A stretch of DNA of 64,000 nt from Streptomyces solicavernae (GTDB lineage Bacteria; Actinomycetota; Actinomycetes; Streptomycetales; Streptomycetaceae). The stretch is taken from positions 124,001-188,000 of the forward strand of contig NZ_JASCIR010000001.1 in assembly GCF_029968095.1 (NCBI RefSeq), given 5' to 3'. The position numbers were made by a program, and so were the translations under genes. The notes under the pieces are model-generated. The model was not told the origin of the DNA and searched no databases. It saw only the letters and a program-made list of their open reading frames with translations. Numbering within the stretch: the stretch's first letter is position 1; every line of letters begins with the position of its first letter. This document shows positions 32,151 to 41,423 of the stretch, in pieces.

Positions 32151-33205
32151 GCGGTACTCCTGTCGACGGGCCGGCCCTGGCGGATCATGAGCGCCAGCAG
32201 GAAGGGTGCGCCCAAGGTGGCGGTGACGGCGCCGACCGGCAGCCCCTCGACCGGCAGCAGATGCTGGACGACCAGGTCGGAGGCGAGCAGCAGCACGGCG
32301 CCGGTCAGTCCGGTGAGCGCGAGCGTGCCGAGCGTCGGCGGCCCGGCGACGAAGCGGACCAGATGCGGTACGGCGAGGGCGACGAAGCCGACCGGTCCGC
32401 TGACCGACGCGGCGAGTGACGCCAGCACGATGGCGGTGACCAGGAGTTGGAGCCGTACGACCGAGGTGTTCATGCCGAGCGCTCCCGCCGACTCGTCGCC
32501 GAGGTCGAGCACGGCGAGGCGGCGGTGCAGACAGAAGGCGACCGCGAGGAAGACCAGCGTCGCGCCCGCGGCGGCCCACACCTCCGTCCACGTCCGGCCG
32601 TACAGCGACCCGGTGGTCCACTGCAGCGCCGATCCGGCGAGCTCGGCGGGGAACCGTACGACCATGAAGTTCACGGCGGCGGCCAGTCCCGCCTGGACGG
32701 CGAGGCCGACCAGTACGAGCCGGGTGACGCTCAGACCGGAGCGCCAGGCGAACACGCCGAGCAGCAGGGCCGCGAGGAGGCCGCCGGCCAACGCGCCGAG
32801 CGGGATGAGCAGTTGGGAGGCGCCCACCGCGAGCAGGGACACGGCGCCGAAGGAAGCACCGCCTGTGATGCCCATGACATCCGGTGAGGCGAGCGGGTTG
32901 CGGAACAGCCGCTGCAGCAGCGAGCCCGCGACGCCGAGCCCGGCACCGGCGACGATCCCGGCCGCCACACGGGGCGCGAGGAACTCCTGGACGACGAGCA
33001 CGCTCCCGCCGTCACCGGAGCCGACGAGGGCCCGCAGCGCGACGGAGACGGACATCGGGATGTCGCTGTGGGTGAGCGAGAACGTGGCCAGTACGAAGAG
33101 GACCACCACGGCGACGGCGCAGAGCAGCGCGGTGCGCCGGGCGGGCGTGACGGGGTTCTTGCGCAGCGCAGGGGCGGACGGTGCGGTCCGCAGCGTGTCG
33201 GTCAC
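32147..33205 (-). CDS. FecCD-family siderophore permease (second)
   Basis: A 352-residue permease with about ten membrane helices. Family marks are LVVQEFLAPRVAAGIVAGAGLGVAG split over the first loop, LFRNPLASPDVMGI, and near the end GFVALAVPHLVRF and LPVGAVTATLGAPFLLALM. It forms a heterodimer with the product of the preceding gene. The GTG at 33205 overlaps the upstream stop by 4 bp. Confidence 0.93.
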   Translation of the reverse strand: MTDTLRTAPSAPALRKNPVTPARRTALLCAVAVVVLFVLATFSLTHSDIPMSVSVALRALVGSGDGGSVLVVQEFLAPRVAAGIVAGAGLGVAGSLLQRLFRNPLASPDVMGITGGASFGAVSLLAVGASQLLIPLGALAGGLLAALLLGVFAWRSGLSVTRLVLVGLAVQAGLAAAVNFMVVRFPAELAGSALQWTTGSLYGRTWTEVWAAAGATLVFLAVAFCLHRRLAVLDLGDESAGALGMNTSVVRLQLLVTAIVLASLAASVSGPVGFVALAVPHLVRFVAGPPTLGTLALTGLTGAVLLLASDLVVQHLLPVEGLPVGAVTATLGAPFLLALMIRQGRPVDRSTA

Positions 33206-34230
33206 CGGGCCACCTTCCGGGCGAGCAGCGCCAGGAGCGGGGCGCCGAGGAACGCGGTGACGATGCCGACCTCCAGCTCGGAGGGCCGGATGACGAGGCG
33301 TCCGAGCACATCGGCGGCGAGCAGCAACAGCGGCCCGACGACCAGGCAGCCGGGCAGCAGCACCCGGTGGTCCGAGCCGACCAGCGCCCGCACGATGTGC
33401 GGCGCGGCGAGCCCGATGAACGCGACGGGCCCGGCCACCGCGACCGCCGAACCGGCCAGCAGAATCACGGCGATCCCACCGGCGAGACGGATCCGCGACA
33501 CCGGCACGCCGAGCGCCTGCGCCGAATCGTCCCCGATCGCCAGGGCGTTGAGGGCGGGGGACACGGCGAAGGCGAGCACGAGTCCGATCACCAGCATCGG
33601 CAGCACCGGCCACAGCACGTCCAGGGGCCGCCCGGCCATCGAACCGGCGAGCCAGAACCGCGCCTCGTCCAGCGTGCGCTGACTGATCAGCATCAACGCG
33701 GCCGTCCAGGAAAGGAGCACCATCTGCAGCACGGTCCCGCCCAGTGCGAGTCGTACCGGATCGAGGTCGCCGCCGCGCCGGGCGAGGGCCTGCGCGAACA
33801 GGGCGGCGCCGGTCGCTCCGGCGAAGGCGAACCACACGTACTCGACGGGCTGCGTGAGATGCAGCGCGAAGATCGCGACGACCACGGCGAAACCCGCGCC
33901 CGCGTTGATGCCGAGCGTGGTCGGCGAGGCGAGCGGGTTGCGGGTGATGCCCTGCGCGACCGCCCCGGCCACACCGAGCGCGGCGCCGATGGCAAGGCCG
34001 ATCACCGTGCGCGGCAGGCGCAGCCCGGTGACCGCGACGGCGTCCGAGCCGGTCGCGTCGCCGAACAGCGCGCCGATCACGGTCGACAACGGCACCGGTC
34101 GCGCCCCCATGGCGAGGCTCAGCGCGACACACAGCGCGAGGGCGGCGACCCCGACGGCGAAGAACGGTATTCGCCTGAGGAGTTCGAGGCGGAGGCCCCT
34201 GACCGGAGCGCCCGACGAGTTCGTAGACAC
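33202..34230 (-). CDS. FecCD-family siderophore permease (first)
   Basis: A 342-residue permease, partner of the next gene. It shows LRLPRTVIGLAIGAALGVAG, ITRNPLASPTTLGI and GPVAFIGLAAPHIVRALVG, all characteristic of FepD/FecC. It is the first gene of the importer operon. The GTG at 34230 is chosen because the predicted promoter (TTGACA at 34269-34264 and CTTAAT at 34246-34241) would start transcription only a few bases before it. No ribosome binding site is present, so the transcript is probably leaderless. An iron box covers the promoter. Confidence 0.92.
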   Translation of the reverse strand: MSTNSSGAPVRGLRLELLRRIPFFAVGVAALALCVALSLAMGARPVPLSTVIGALFGDATGSDAVAVTGLRLPRTVIGLAIGAALGVAGAVAQGITRNPLASPTTLGINAGAGFAVVVAIFALHLTQPVEYVWFAFAGATGAALFAQALARRGGDLDPVRLALGGTVLQMVLLSWTAALMLISQRTLDEARFWLAGSMAGRPLDVLWPVLPMLVIGLVLAFAVSPALNALAIGDDSAQALGVPVSRIRLAGGIAVILLAGSAVAVAGPVAFIGLAAPHIVRALVGSDHRVLLPGCLVVGPLLLLAADVLGRLVIRPSELEVGIVTAFLGAPLLALLARKVAR

Positions 34231-34240
34231 GAGACGACAG

Positions 34241-34269
34241 ATTAAGTTAGGCACACCTAAGTTTGTCAA
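34241..34269 (-). promoter_or_regulatory. Iron box and promoter of the siderophore importer operon
   Basis: TTAAGTTAGGCACACCTAA (34242-34260) matches 17 of 19 positions of the DmdR/IdeR iron box TTAGGTTAGGCTCACCTAA. On the minus strand a perfect -35 TTGACA (34269-34264) is separated by 17 bp from CTTAAT (34246-34241), so the repressor would sit over the spacer and -10 box. Iron-bound DmdR is expected to shut the operon. Confidence 0.88.
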
Positions 34270-34382
34270 CTGTGTGTGCACAGATAGTTCCGTTTGGCAA
34301 CCAATCGATCGATCTCGGCCACACCTGTCGGCCACACCTGGCCGAACGTCCGCGCACCCTCGGCCGCGAACGCCCGAAAGCC

Positions 34383-34421
34383 TGCGGCGCTGTCGTGCGG
34401 CGCTGTCGTGCGGCGCTGTCG
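34383..34421. repeat. 13-bp perfect triplication
   Basis: TGCGGCGCTGTCG occurs three times head to tail (34383-34395, 34396-34408, 34409-34421) in the gap between the iron-regulated promoter and the AI-2E permease gene. The gap also has a CGGCCACACCTG repeat near 34315-34340. Confidence 0.85.
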
Positions 34422-34517
34422 TTCGACTGCCGCGCCGTGGTGGCCGGTCGCGCAGAAGGTCACCCGGGCGGCACCCGCAGACGTGCCGCACCCCCCGCCC
34501 CGTGCTCGGCTGGCACC

Positions 34518-35573
34518 GTGCAGACCCTGCTCCCCACCCCCGTCCGGCGCCTGGCGGCCTGGTGCATCGTGGCCCTGCTGCTCGCCGCCCTCTCAGGACT
34601 CGGCGTATGGCTCTGCATCACCCTCAGGACCGCCGTGACCCCCGTCCTCCTCGCCCTCCTCGGCACCGCCCTCCTCGGTCCCCTCTACCGGCGGCTGCTC
34701 GCCCTGCACGTCAACAAGTCCCTGGCCGCGGGGCTCACCTGCCTCGCCGTGCTGGTCGTCGCGGGCGGCGCCACGTACATCGTGGTGAGCGCGCTGATCG
34801 AGACCGGGGACCAGATCATCGCCTCGCTGCGCGACGCCGCGAAGTCGCTCACCGAGCACCTGGGCGCCGCCGGCACCTCCCTCGACGACCTCGCGAAGAA
34901 CTCCAAGGACCTGCTCTCGGAGTTCGGCGGGACCGCGGCCTCCGGGGTGATCAGCGGGGTCAGCGTCGTCGGCGAGGTCATCGCCATGGCCGTACTGGCG
35001 CTGCTGCTCGTCTTCTTCTTCCTGCGCGACTCCGACCGCGCCGCCGCAGCCCTGCACACGCTCGCCCCCCGCCGCGGCGACGCCCTGGAGCAGATGGGGC
35101 GCAAGGCGTTCGAGGCGATCGAGGGCTTCATGCGCGGGACGACCCTGATCGCGCTGATCGACGCCCTGTTCATCACCGTCGGCCTGCTGATCCTGCAGGT
35201 GCCGGGGGCAGTGGGGCTCGGGGCGCTCGTGTTCGTCGGGGCGTACATCCCGTATCTCGGGGCGTTCATCTCCGGGGCCGTGGCGATCCTCGTGGCGCTC
35301 GCCGACCGCGGGGTCGTCATCGCGCTGTGGGCGCTGGGCGTCGTCCTCGCGGTGCAGGTCCTGGAGGGGCACGTACTGCAGCCCGTGATCCAGAGCCGGA
35401 CCGTGCAGATGCACCCGGCGGTGGTGATGCTGGCGATCACCGCGGGCGCCTCGGTGGCGGGGATTCTCGGCATGCTGCTGGCCGTGCCGCTGACCGCCGC
35501 GGCCTTCGGAATCCTCTCCGAGCTGCGCAGGCACTACGCCGGAGCGGCTCCTTCCGAATCGTCCGCGGATTAG
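34518..35573 (+). CDS. AI-2E family (YdgG/PerM-type) membrane transporter
   Basis: A 351-residue protein with eight predicted membrane helices in the AI-2 exporter/PerM pattern: paired N-terminal helices, a soluble segment (about 90-155), then clustered helices with GLGALVFVGAYIPYLGAFISG and the family signature LEGHVLQPVIQSR near residue 300. Members export autoinducer-2 or act as Na+/H+ antiporters; AI-2 export is not established in Streptomyces. The start is uncertain: GTG 34518 begins the family-like region without a strong ribosome binding site, while an ATG-less extension reaches 34263. It is divergent from, and probably unrelated to, the iron operon. Confidence 0.8.
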   Translation: MQTLLPTPVRRLAAWCIVALLLAALSGLGVWLCITLRTAVTPVLLALLGTALLGPLYRRLLALHVNKSLAAGLTCLAVLVVAGGATYIVVSALIETGDQIIASLRDAAKSLTEHLGAAGTSLDDLAKNSKDLLSEFGGTAASGVISGVSVVGEVIAMAVLALLLVFFFLRDSDRAAAALHTLAPRRGDALEQMGRKAFEAIEGFMRGTTLIALIDALFITVGLLILQVPGAVGLGALVFVGAYIPYLGAFISGAVAILVALADRGVVIALWALGVVLAVQVLEGHVLQPVIQSRTVQMHPAVVMLAITAGASVAGILGMLLAVPLTAAAFGILSELRRHYAGAAPSESSAD

Positions 35574-35611
35574 AGCCTCGTCACAGTTCCGGGTTCAGGG
35601 TTGCTTCTTAT

Positions 35612-35623
35612 TACCGACGGGTA
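35612..35623. promoter_or_regulatory. Palindrome TACCGACGGGTA upstream of acyl-CoA dehydrogenase
   Basis: A dyad (TACC-4 bp-GGTA) lies about 130 bp upstream of the acyl-CoA dehydrogenase start, in an unusually AT-rich stretch (35601-35645) that probably contains the promoter. It is a plausible site for a TetR-type fatty-acid regulator; no such regulator is adjacent. Confidence 0.35.
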
Positions 35624-35750
35624 GCATCATCGTAGCTACTTGCTGGTACGTGTATGAGGATCCGCCTCCCGAGCCGCCCACCCGCCGCCCGACCACCACC
35701 CCTCATCGAGGCGCTTCGCGCCGCATTGAAGTCTTTTTGGAGCTGTCGCC

Positions 35751-37601
35751 ATGGGGCACTACAAGTCGAACCTCCGGGACATCGAGTTCAACCTCTTCGA
35801 GGTGCTCGGTCGCGACAAGCTGTACGGCAGCGGCCCGTTCGCGGAGATGGACACCGAGACCGCGAAGAGCGTCCTGTCGGAGCTCACCCGCCTCGCCGAG
35901 AACGACCTGGCCGAGTCCTTCACGGACGCCGACCGCAACCCCCCGGTCTTCGACCCGGAGACCAACACCGCGCCCGTCCCGGCGTCCTTCAAGAAGTCCT
36001 ACAAGGCCTTCATGGACTCCGAGTACTGGCGTCTCGGCCTGCCCGAGGAGATCGGCGGCACCACCGCCCCGCCGTCCCTGATCTGGGCGTACGCGGAGCT
36101 GATCCTCGGCGCCAACCCGGCGGTCTGGATGTACTCCTCCGGCCCGGCGTTCGCCCGCATCCTCTTCGAGGAGGGCACCGAGGAGCAGAAGAAGTGGGCC
36201 CGGATCGCGGTCGAGAAGACCTGGGGCTCCACCATGGTCCTCACCGAGCCGGACGCCGGCTCGGACGTCGGCGCCGGCCGCACCAAGGCCGTGCAGCAGG
36301 AGGACGGCTCCTGGCACATCGAGGGCGTGAAGCGCTTCATCACGTCCGGTGAGCACGACATGGAGGAGAACATCCTCCACTACGTCCTCGCCCGTCCCGA
36401 GGGCGCCGGTCCCGGCACCAAGGGGCTCTCCCTCTTCCTCGTACCGAAGTACCTCTTCGACTTCGAGACCGGCGAGCTCGGCGAGCGCAACGGCGCCTAC
36501 GCCACCAACGTCGAGCACAAGATGGGCCTCAAGGCGTCCAACACCTGCGAGATGACCTTCGGCGACCAGCACCCCGCCAAGGGCTGGCTGATCGGCGACA
36601 GGCACGACGGCATCCGCCAGATGTTCCGCATCATCGAGTTCGCCCGCATGATGGTCGGCACGAAGGCCATCTCCACGCTCTCGACGGGCTACCTCAACGC
36701 CCTTGAGTACGCCAAGGAGCGCGTCCAGGGCACCGACCTGTCGCAGTTCATGGACAAGACCGCGCCCAAGGTCACCATCACGCACCACCCGGACGTGCGC
36801 CGCTCCCTGATGACGCAGAAGGCGTACGCGGAGGGCATGCGCGCCCTCGTCCTGCACACCGCCTCCGTCCAGGACGAGATCGCCCTGAAGGAAGCCGCGG
36901 GCGAGGACACCAAGGCACTAGAAGCCCTCAACGACCTGCTCCTGCCCATCGTCAAGGGCTACGGCTCCGAGAAGGGCTACGAGCAGCTCGCCCAGTCGCT
37001 GCAGACCTTCGGCGGCTCCGGCTTCCTGCAGGAGTACCCGATCGAGCAGTACATCCGGGACGCCAAGATCGACACCCTCTACGAGGGCACCACCGCCATC
37101 CAGGGCCAGGACTTCTTCTTCCGGAAGATCGTCCGCAACCAGGGCGCCGCCCTGAACGGCCTGGCCGAGGACATCAAGAAGTTCCTGGCCGTCTCCACCG
37201 GCGGCGACGAACTGGCCGCAGCCCGCGAGCAGTTGGCCAAGGCCGCCGTCGAGCTTGAGGCCATCGTCGGCCTGATGCTCACGGACCTCGCCGCCACCGA
37301 GCAGGACGTCAAGAACATCTACAAGGTCGGCCTCAACAGCACCCGCCTGCTCATGGCCTCCGGCGACGTGGTCGTCGGCTACCTGCTCCTTCGCGGCGCC
37401 GCCGTGGCCGCCGAGAAGCTGGAGAACGCGTCCACGAAGGCTGTGTCCTCCAAGGATGTGGCCTTCTACACCGGCAAGATCGCGGCCGCGAAGTTCTTCG
37501 CCGCCAACGTCCTGCCCGGCGTGACGGGCGCGCGCAAGCTCGCCGAGTCCACCAGCGAGTCGGGCCTGAACCTGATGGAGCTGGACGAGGCCGCCTTCTA
37601 A
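35751..37601 (+). CDS. Acyl-CoA dehydrogenase, large (about 600-residue) type
   Basis: A 616-residue FAD enzyme that introduces the first double bond in beta-oxidation. FAD-contact segments include [18 protein letters not shown] and [16 protein letters not shown], and the catalytic base is Glu445 in [13 protein letters not shown]. The extra C-terminal helical domain (about 470-616) marks the longer FadE5-like class, which favours long-chain substrates. GGAG ten bases upstream supports the ATG at 35751. It stands alone between its own promoter region and a hairpin terminator. Confidence 0.93.
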   Translation: MGHYKSNLRDIEFNLFEVLGRDKLYGSGPFAEMDTETAKSVLSELTRLAENDLAESFTDADRNPPVFDPETNTAPVPASFKKSYKAFMDSEYWRLGLPEEIGGTTAPPSLIWAYAELILGANPAVWMYSSGPAFARILFEEGTEEQKKWARIAVEKTWGSTMVLTEPDAGSDVGAGRTKAVQQEDGSWHIEGVKRFITSGEHDMEENILHYVLARPEGAGPGTKGLSLFLVPKYLFDFETGELGERNGAYATNVEHKMGLKASNTCEMTFGDQHPAKGWLIGDRHDGIRQMFRIIEFARMMVGTKAISTLSTGYLNALEYAKERVQGTDLSQFMDKTAPKVTITHHPDVRRSLMTQKAYAEGMRALVLHTASVQDEIALKEAAGEDTKALEALNDLLLPIVKGYGSEKGYEQLAQSLQTFGGSGFLQEYPIEQYIRDAKIDTLYEGTTAIQGQDFFFRKIVRNQGAALNGLAEDIKKFLAVSTGGDELAAAREQLAKAAVELEAIVGLMLTDLAATEQDVKNIYKVGLNSTRLLMASGDVVVGYLLLRGAAVAAEKLENASTKAVSSKDVAFYTGKIAAAKFFAANVLPGVTGARKLAESTSESGLNLMELDEAAF

Positions 37602-37633
37602 GGCGCCCGCGGACCTTCCCCCGCCTCCCACTG

Positions 37634-37669
37634 CGCGGGCCCTCTTCCCAACACGGGAGGGGGCCCGCG
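37634..37669. terminator. Hairpin terminator after acyl-CoA dehydrogenase
   Basis: CGCGGGCCCTCTTCCC (37634-37649) pairs with GGGAGGGGGCCCGCG (37655-37669) with a small internal bulge. Confidence 0.75.
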
Positions 37670-37689
37670 TACGTCGTTAAGGTGAACAC

Positions 37690-38985
37690 ATGAGCTCTTC
37701 GCCCTCCCGGTTCGGCCGCGGACACACCGACGACCTGATGTCCTTCCTCAGCGCGAGCCCCTCGCCGTACCACGCGGTGGCGAGCGTCGCGGAGCGGCTG
37801 GAGAAGGCCGGGTTCCGGCAGGTCGAGGAAACCGACGCGTGGGACGGGACGAGCGGCGGCAAGTACGTGCTGCGCGGCGGCGCCGTCGTCGCCTGGTACG
37901 TGCCGGACGGCGCCGCCGCACACACCCCGTTCCGGATCGTGGGCGCCCACACCGACTCCCCGAACCTGCGGGTCAAGCCGCTGCCGGACACCGGCGCGCA
38001 CGGCTGGCGCCAGGTCGCCGTGGAGATCTACGGCGGGCCGCTGCTCAACTCCTGGCTCGACCGGGACCTCGGCCTCGCCGGCCGCCTCTCGCTGCGCGAC
38101 GGCTCGACCCGCCTGGTGAACGTCGACCGGCCGCTGCTCCGCGTACCCCAGCTCGCCATCCACATGGACCGGTCCATCTACGAGAAGGGCCTGCAGCTCG
38201 ACAAGCAGAAGCACATGCAGCCCGTCTGGGGTCTCGGCGACACCCGCGAGGGCGACCTCATCCGCTTCCTGGAGGAGGATCTGGGGCTCGCGGCGGGCGA
38301 GGTCACCGGGTGGGACCTGATGACGCACTCCATCGAGCCGCCCGCCTACCTGGGCCGCGACCGGGAACTCCTCGCCGGGCCGCGGATGGACAACCTGCTG
38401 TCGGTGCACGCGGGTACGGCGGCCCTCGTCGCGGCGGCCGGGTCGGACAGCCTCCCGTACATCCCGGTCCTGGCCGCCTTCGACCACGAGGAGAACGGCT
38501 CCCAGTCCGACACCGGCGCGGACGGCCCGCTGCTCGGCTCGGTGCTCGAACGTTCCGTCTACGCACGCGGCGGTACGCACGAGGACCGCGCCCGCGCCTT
38601 CGCCGGAACCGTCTGCCTCTCCTCCGACACCGGCCACGCCGTGCACCCCAACTACGCCGAGCGGCACGACCCGACGCACCTGCCGCGTGCGGGCGGCGGC
38701 CCGATCCTCAAGGTCAACGTCAACAACCGCTACGCCACGGACGGTTCGGGACGCGCGGTGTTCGCCGCGGCCTGCGAGAGGGCGGGCGTTCCGTTCCAGT
38801 CCTTCGTCTCCAACAACTCGATGCCGTGCGGCACGACCATCGGTCCGATCACCGCGGCCCGGCACGGCATCAAGACGGTCGACATCGGCGTCGCGATCCT
38901 GTCGATGCACAGCGCGCGCGAGCTGTGCGGGGCGGCCGATCCTTATCTGCTGGCCAATGCGCTGGTGGCGTTCCTGGAGGGGTGA
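37690..38985 (+). CDS. M18 family aminopeptidase
   Basis: A 431-residue dinuclear zinc aminopeptidase of the aspartyl-aminopeptidase type. Zinc and catalytic residues are all present: His87 (GAHTDSPN), Asp234 (RMDNLL), Glu267/Glu268 (DHEENGSQ), Asp313 (SSDTGHAVHPN) and His407 (MHSARE). It is cytosolic and probably trims N-terminal acidic or other residues during peptide turnover. The ATG at 37690 begins the conserved region. A short GGCTGGGCGTCTCCCC direct repeat follows the stop (about 38993-39025), before the convergent gene. Confidence 0.93.
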   Translation: MSSSPSRFGRGHTDDLMSFLSASPSPYHAVASVAERLEKAGFRQVEETDAWDGTSGGKYVLRGGAVVAWYVPDGAAAHTPFRIVGAHTDSPNLRVKPLPDTGAHGWRQVAVEIYGGPLLNSWLDRDLGLAGRLSLRDGSTRLVNVDRPLLRVPQLAIHMDRSIYEKGLQLDKQKHMQPVWGLGDTREGDLIRFLEEDLGLAAGEVTGWDLMTHSIEPPAYLGRDRELLAGPRMDNLLSVHAGTAALVAAAGSDSLPYIPVLAAFDHEENGSQSDTGADGPLLGSVLERSVYARGGTHEDRARAFAGTVCLSSDTGHAVHPNYAERHDPTHLPRAGGGPILKVNVNNRYATDGSGRAVFAAACERAGVPFQSFVSNNSMPCGTTIGPITAARHGIKTVDIGVAILSMHSARELCGAADPYLLANALVAFLEG

Positions 38986-39052
38986 ACTCCCTTGGCTGGG
39001 CGTCTCCCCTGGCTGGGCGTCTCCCCGAGGCCGACCGGCCCGCCCCTTCCGA

Positions 39053-40849
39053 TCAGGCCTGCGCGTCCAGCCCCGCAAGGACCAGCGGCAGCCGGTCCGC
39101 CCCGCCCTTCGTGAGGTGGACCGGGACGCCCCAGTCCTGTTGGTGGACGTGGCAGGCCGGGTACTCGTTGTCCGGGTCGTCGTCGCAGCTCGCGGCCATC
39201 GCCGAGACGTGCAGGACGCCTTCCGTGACCTCGGGGTTGAGGGTGAGGGCGCGGGCCAGGTCGGTGCCCGCGCCGTCGCCTTCGAGGAGCAGCTCGGGCG
39301 GGGTGGAGGAGACGAGCAGGCGGGTGGACGGGCCGTAGCGGGTGTCGAGCTTCTGGCCCGTCGGCGCCTGGAAGACCACGTCCAACTGCAGTGCGCCGGG
39401 GGCGACTTCGGTGGCGGCGCGCTGGGTGCGGTGGGCGACGGACTCCACGCGTACGGCCTCTTCGGGGAGGCGGAGGCGGGTGAGGCGGTGGCGGGCGGAC
39501 TCGACGACGACCACGTCCTCGCCGGCCACGACCGCGGCGCTCGGCTCCCGCAAGTCCGTTGCCAGGGTGGCCACTTCACCGCTCGCCGGGTCGAAGCGGC
39601 GCAGCGCGTGGTTGTACGTGTCGCTGATCGCGACCGAGCCGTCGGGGAGCGCGGTGACGCCCAGCGGGTGCTGGAGCAGGGCCTGTCCGGCGACGCCGTC
39701 GCGGTGACCGAAGTCGAAGAGGCCGGTGCCGACGGCCGTGTGGACCACGCGGTCCTTGTCGATCCAGCGGACCGCGCTCGTCTCGGAGTCGGCGATCCAC
39801 AGCCGGTCCTCGGTCGCCGCGAGCCCGGACGGCTGCGCGAACCACGCCTCGGCGGCGGGCCCGTCGACCAGCCCTTCGTTGGTCGTACCGGCCGCGACCC
39901 GCACGGTTGCGGACTCCGGGTCGTACGTCCACAGCTGGTGCACGCCCGCCATCGCGATCCACACCAGACCGTCGAAGACCGCCACGTCCCACGGCGAGGA
40001 GAGGCTGACCTCGCGGGCCGGACCCGAGGTCGGCTCGCCCTGCATCCACTGGCGCCCGGTGCCCGCGACCGTCTCGACGGCGCCCGACTCCGGGTCGTAC
40101 GTGCGCAGCGCGTGGTTGACCGTGTCCGCGACGATCACCTTGCCGGAGGGCAGCAGCGCGAGGCCCTGCGGTTCGCTGAACTCGCCGTCCCCGAAGCCGC
40201 GTTCGCCGCTGCCGATCCTCCGTACGACCGTCTCGCCGTCCGGCTCCAGCTCGACCAGCTGGTGCCGCGTCGAGTCGGAGACGAGGAAGGTGCCGGAGGG
40301 AAGCAGCAGCGCCTTGCCGGGGAAGCGGAGGTCGGTGGCGACGGGCTCCGGCGGGACGTACGGGCCGTCGCCACGGCGCAGCGTGCCCTTCGCCTCGTGC
40401 TCGGCCTCCAGCTCCTCGACCAGCTTCTCGATCGCGTGCGCGTGCCCCTCGCCGGCGTGCTGCGCGACCACGTACCCCTCGGGGTCGATGACGACGAGCG
40501 TGGGCCAGGCGCGGACCGCGTACTGCTTCCAGGTGGCGAGCTCGGGGTCGTCGAGCACCGGGTGGTGCACCTCGTACCGCTCGACGGCGTCGACGACGGC
40601 CTGGTGCTCGGCCTCGTGCACGAACTTCGGCGAGTGCACGCCGATGATCACGACCGTGTCGGCGTGCTTCTGCTCCAGCTCGCGGAGCTCGTCGAGGACG
40701 TGCAGGCAGTTAATGCAGCAAAAGGTCCAAAAATCCAAGATCACGATGCGTCCTCGCAGGTCGGCGAGGGTGTACTGCTGATCTCCTGTGTTCAGCCAGC
40801 CGCCCTTGCCGATCAGCTCGGGGGCCCGAACGCGTGCACGTGTTGCCAT
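39053..40849 (-). CDS. Thioredoxin-like / NHL-repeat protein (NHLRC2-like)
   Basis: A 598-residue protein with an N-terminal thioredoxin-like domain (about 10-150) and a beta-propeller of NHL repeats (about 175-480). The redox motif is FCCINC with Cys44, Cys45 and Cys48, in an otherwise TlpA/resA-like context (ILDFWTFCCINCLHVLDEL). Propeller blades carry FPGKALLLPSGTFLVSD and EPQGLALLPSGKVIVAD. There is no signal peptide, so it acts in the cytoplasm. A C-terminal beta-rich domain follows. The role is unknown; human NHLRC2 shares the layout. ATG 40849 is preferred over ATG 40867. It is divergent from the LURP-one gene, 41 bp away. Confidence 0.9.
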   Translation of the reverse strand: MATRARVRAPELIGKGGWLNTGDQQYTLADLRGRIVILDFWTFCCINCLHVLDELRELEQKHADTVVIIGVHSPKFVHEAEHQAVVDAVERYEVHHPVLDDPELATWKQYAVRAWPTLVVIDPEGYVVAQHAGEGHAHAIEKLVEELEAEHEAKGTLRRGDGPYVPPEPVATDLRFPGKALLLPSGTFLVSDSTRHQLVELEPDGETVVRRIGSGERGFGDGEFSEPQGLALLPSGKVIVADTVNHALRTYDPESGAVETVAGTGRQWMQGEPTSGPAREVSLSSPWDVAVFDGLVWIAMAGVHQLWTYDPESATVRVAAGTTNEGLVDGPAAEAWFAQPSGLAATEDRLWIADSETSAVRWIDKDRVVHTAVGTGLFDFGHRDGVAGQALLQHPLGVTALPDGSVAISDTYNHALRRFDPASGEVATLATDLREPSAAVVAGEDVVVVESARHRLTRLRLPEEAVRVESVAHRTQRAATEVAPGALQLDVVFQAPTGQKLDTRYGPSTRLLVSSTPPELLLEGDGAGTDLARALTLNPEVTEGVLHVSAMAASCDDDPDNEYPACHVHQQDWGVPVHLTKGGADRLPLVLAGLDAQA

Positions 40850-40890
40850 ATCCCCATCCAACCTCATGCGGGCGGGTACGCATTCCCGCC

Positions 40891-41385
40891 ATGAGATACG
40901 TGGTGCGCGACCGGGTCTTCGGTATCGGGGACGACTACTGGATCGAGGACGAGCAGGGCCGCAAGGCGTTTCTCGTGGACGGGAAGGCGATGCGGCTGCG
41001 GGAGACGTTCGAGCTCAAGGATCCGCAGGGCAATGTGCTGATCGACATCCGCAAGAGGATGCTGGCGCTGCGGGACACGATGACCATCGAGCGCGGCGAG
41101 GAGCCGTTGGCCACGGTGCGGCGGAAGCGGCTCTCGCTCCTGCGGAACCACTACCGCGTGACGCTGGTCGAGGGCACGGAGCTGGACGTCAGCGGGAAGA
41201 TCCTGGACCGGGAGTTCGCGGTCGAGTACGACGGGGAGCTGCTCGCGGAGATTTCGCGGCGCCGGCTGACCCTCCGGGACACGTACGGGGTGAATGTGGT
41301 GCGGGAGGATGTCGATGCGGCGCTGGTGATCGCGGTGGCGGTGTGCGTGATCCGGCTGGCCGAGCGGGACCGTTCCGGGGGCTGA
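40891..41385 (+). CDS. LURP-one-related (YxjI-type) protein
   Basis: A 164-residue tubby-like protein. It begins MRYVVRDRVFGIGDDYWIED and continues through the beta-barrel repeats characteristic of the LURP-one/phospholipid-scramblase-like fold (GNVLIDIRKRMLALRDTMTI, VNVVREDVDAALVIAVAVCV for the central helix). The function in bacteria is not known. The ATG at 40891 lies only 41 bp from the divergent thioredoxin-NHL gene, so they share a very short promoter region. Confidence 0.88.
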   Translation: MRYVVRDRVFGIGDDYWIEDEQGRKAFLVDGKAMRLRETFELKDPQGNVLIDIRKRMLALRDTMTIERGEEPLATVRRKRLSLLRNHYRVTLVEGTELDVSGKILDREFAVEYDGELLAEISRRRLTLRDTYGVNVVREDVDAALVIAVAVCVIRLAERDRSGG

Positions 41386-41423
41386 GGGTGTTCGCGACGG
41401 CCGCCGCGCACCGTGGGAAGAGC

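Noticed and set aside
22015..34230. Desferrioxamine (desABCD) cluster
   Set aside because: There is no lysine N-monooxygenase or DesC-type acyltransferase; there are two IucA/IucC enzymes, an ATP-grasp ligase and an aldolase instead.
34270..34517. N-terminal extension of the AI-2E gene to 34263
   Set aside because: The added residues are Arg/Ala-rich, cross a 13-bp triplication and overlap the iron-regulated promoter; homology begins after 34518.
38687..40894. 735-residue plus-strand frame overlapping M18 and the thioredoxin-NHL gene
   Set aside because: Both real genes have intact catalytic motifs on their own frames; this one has none.
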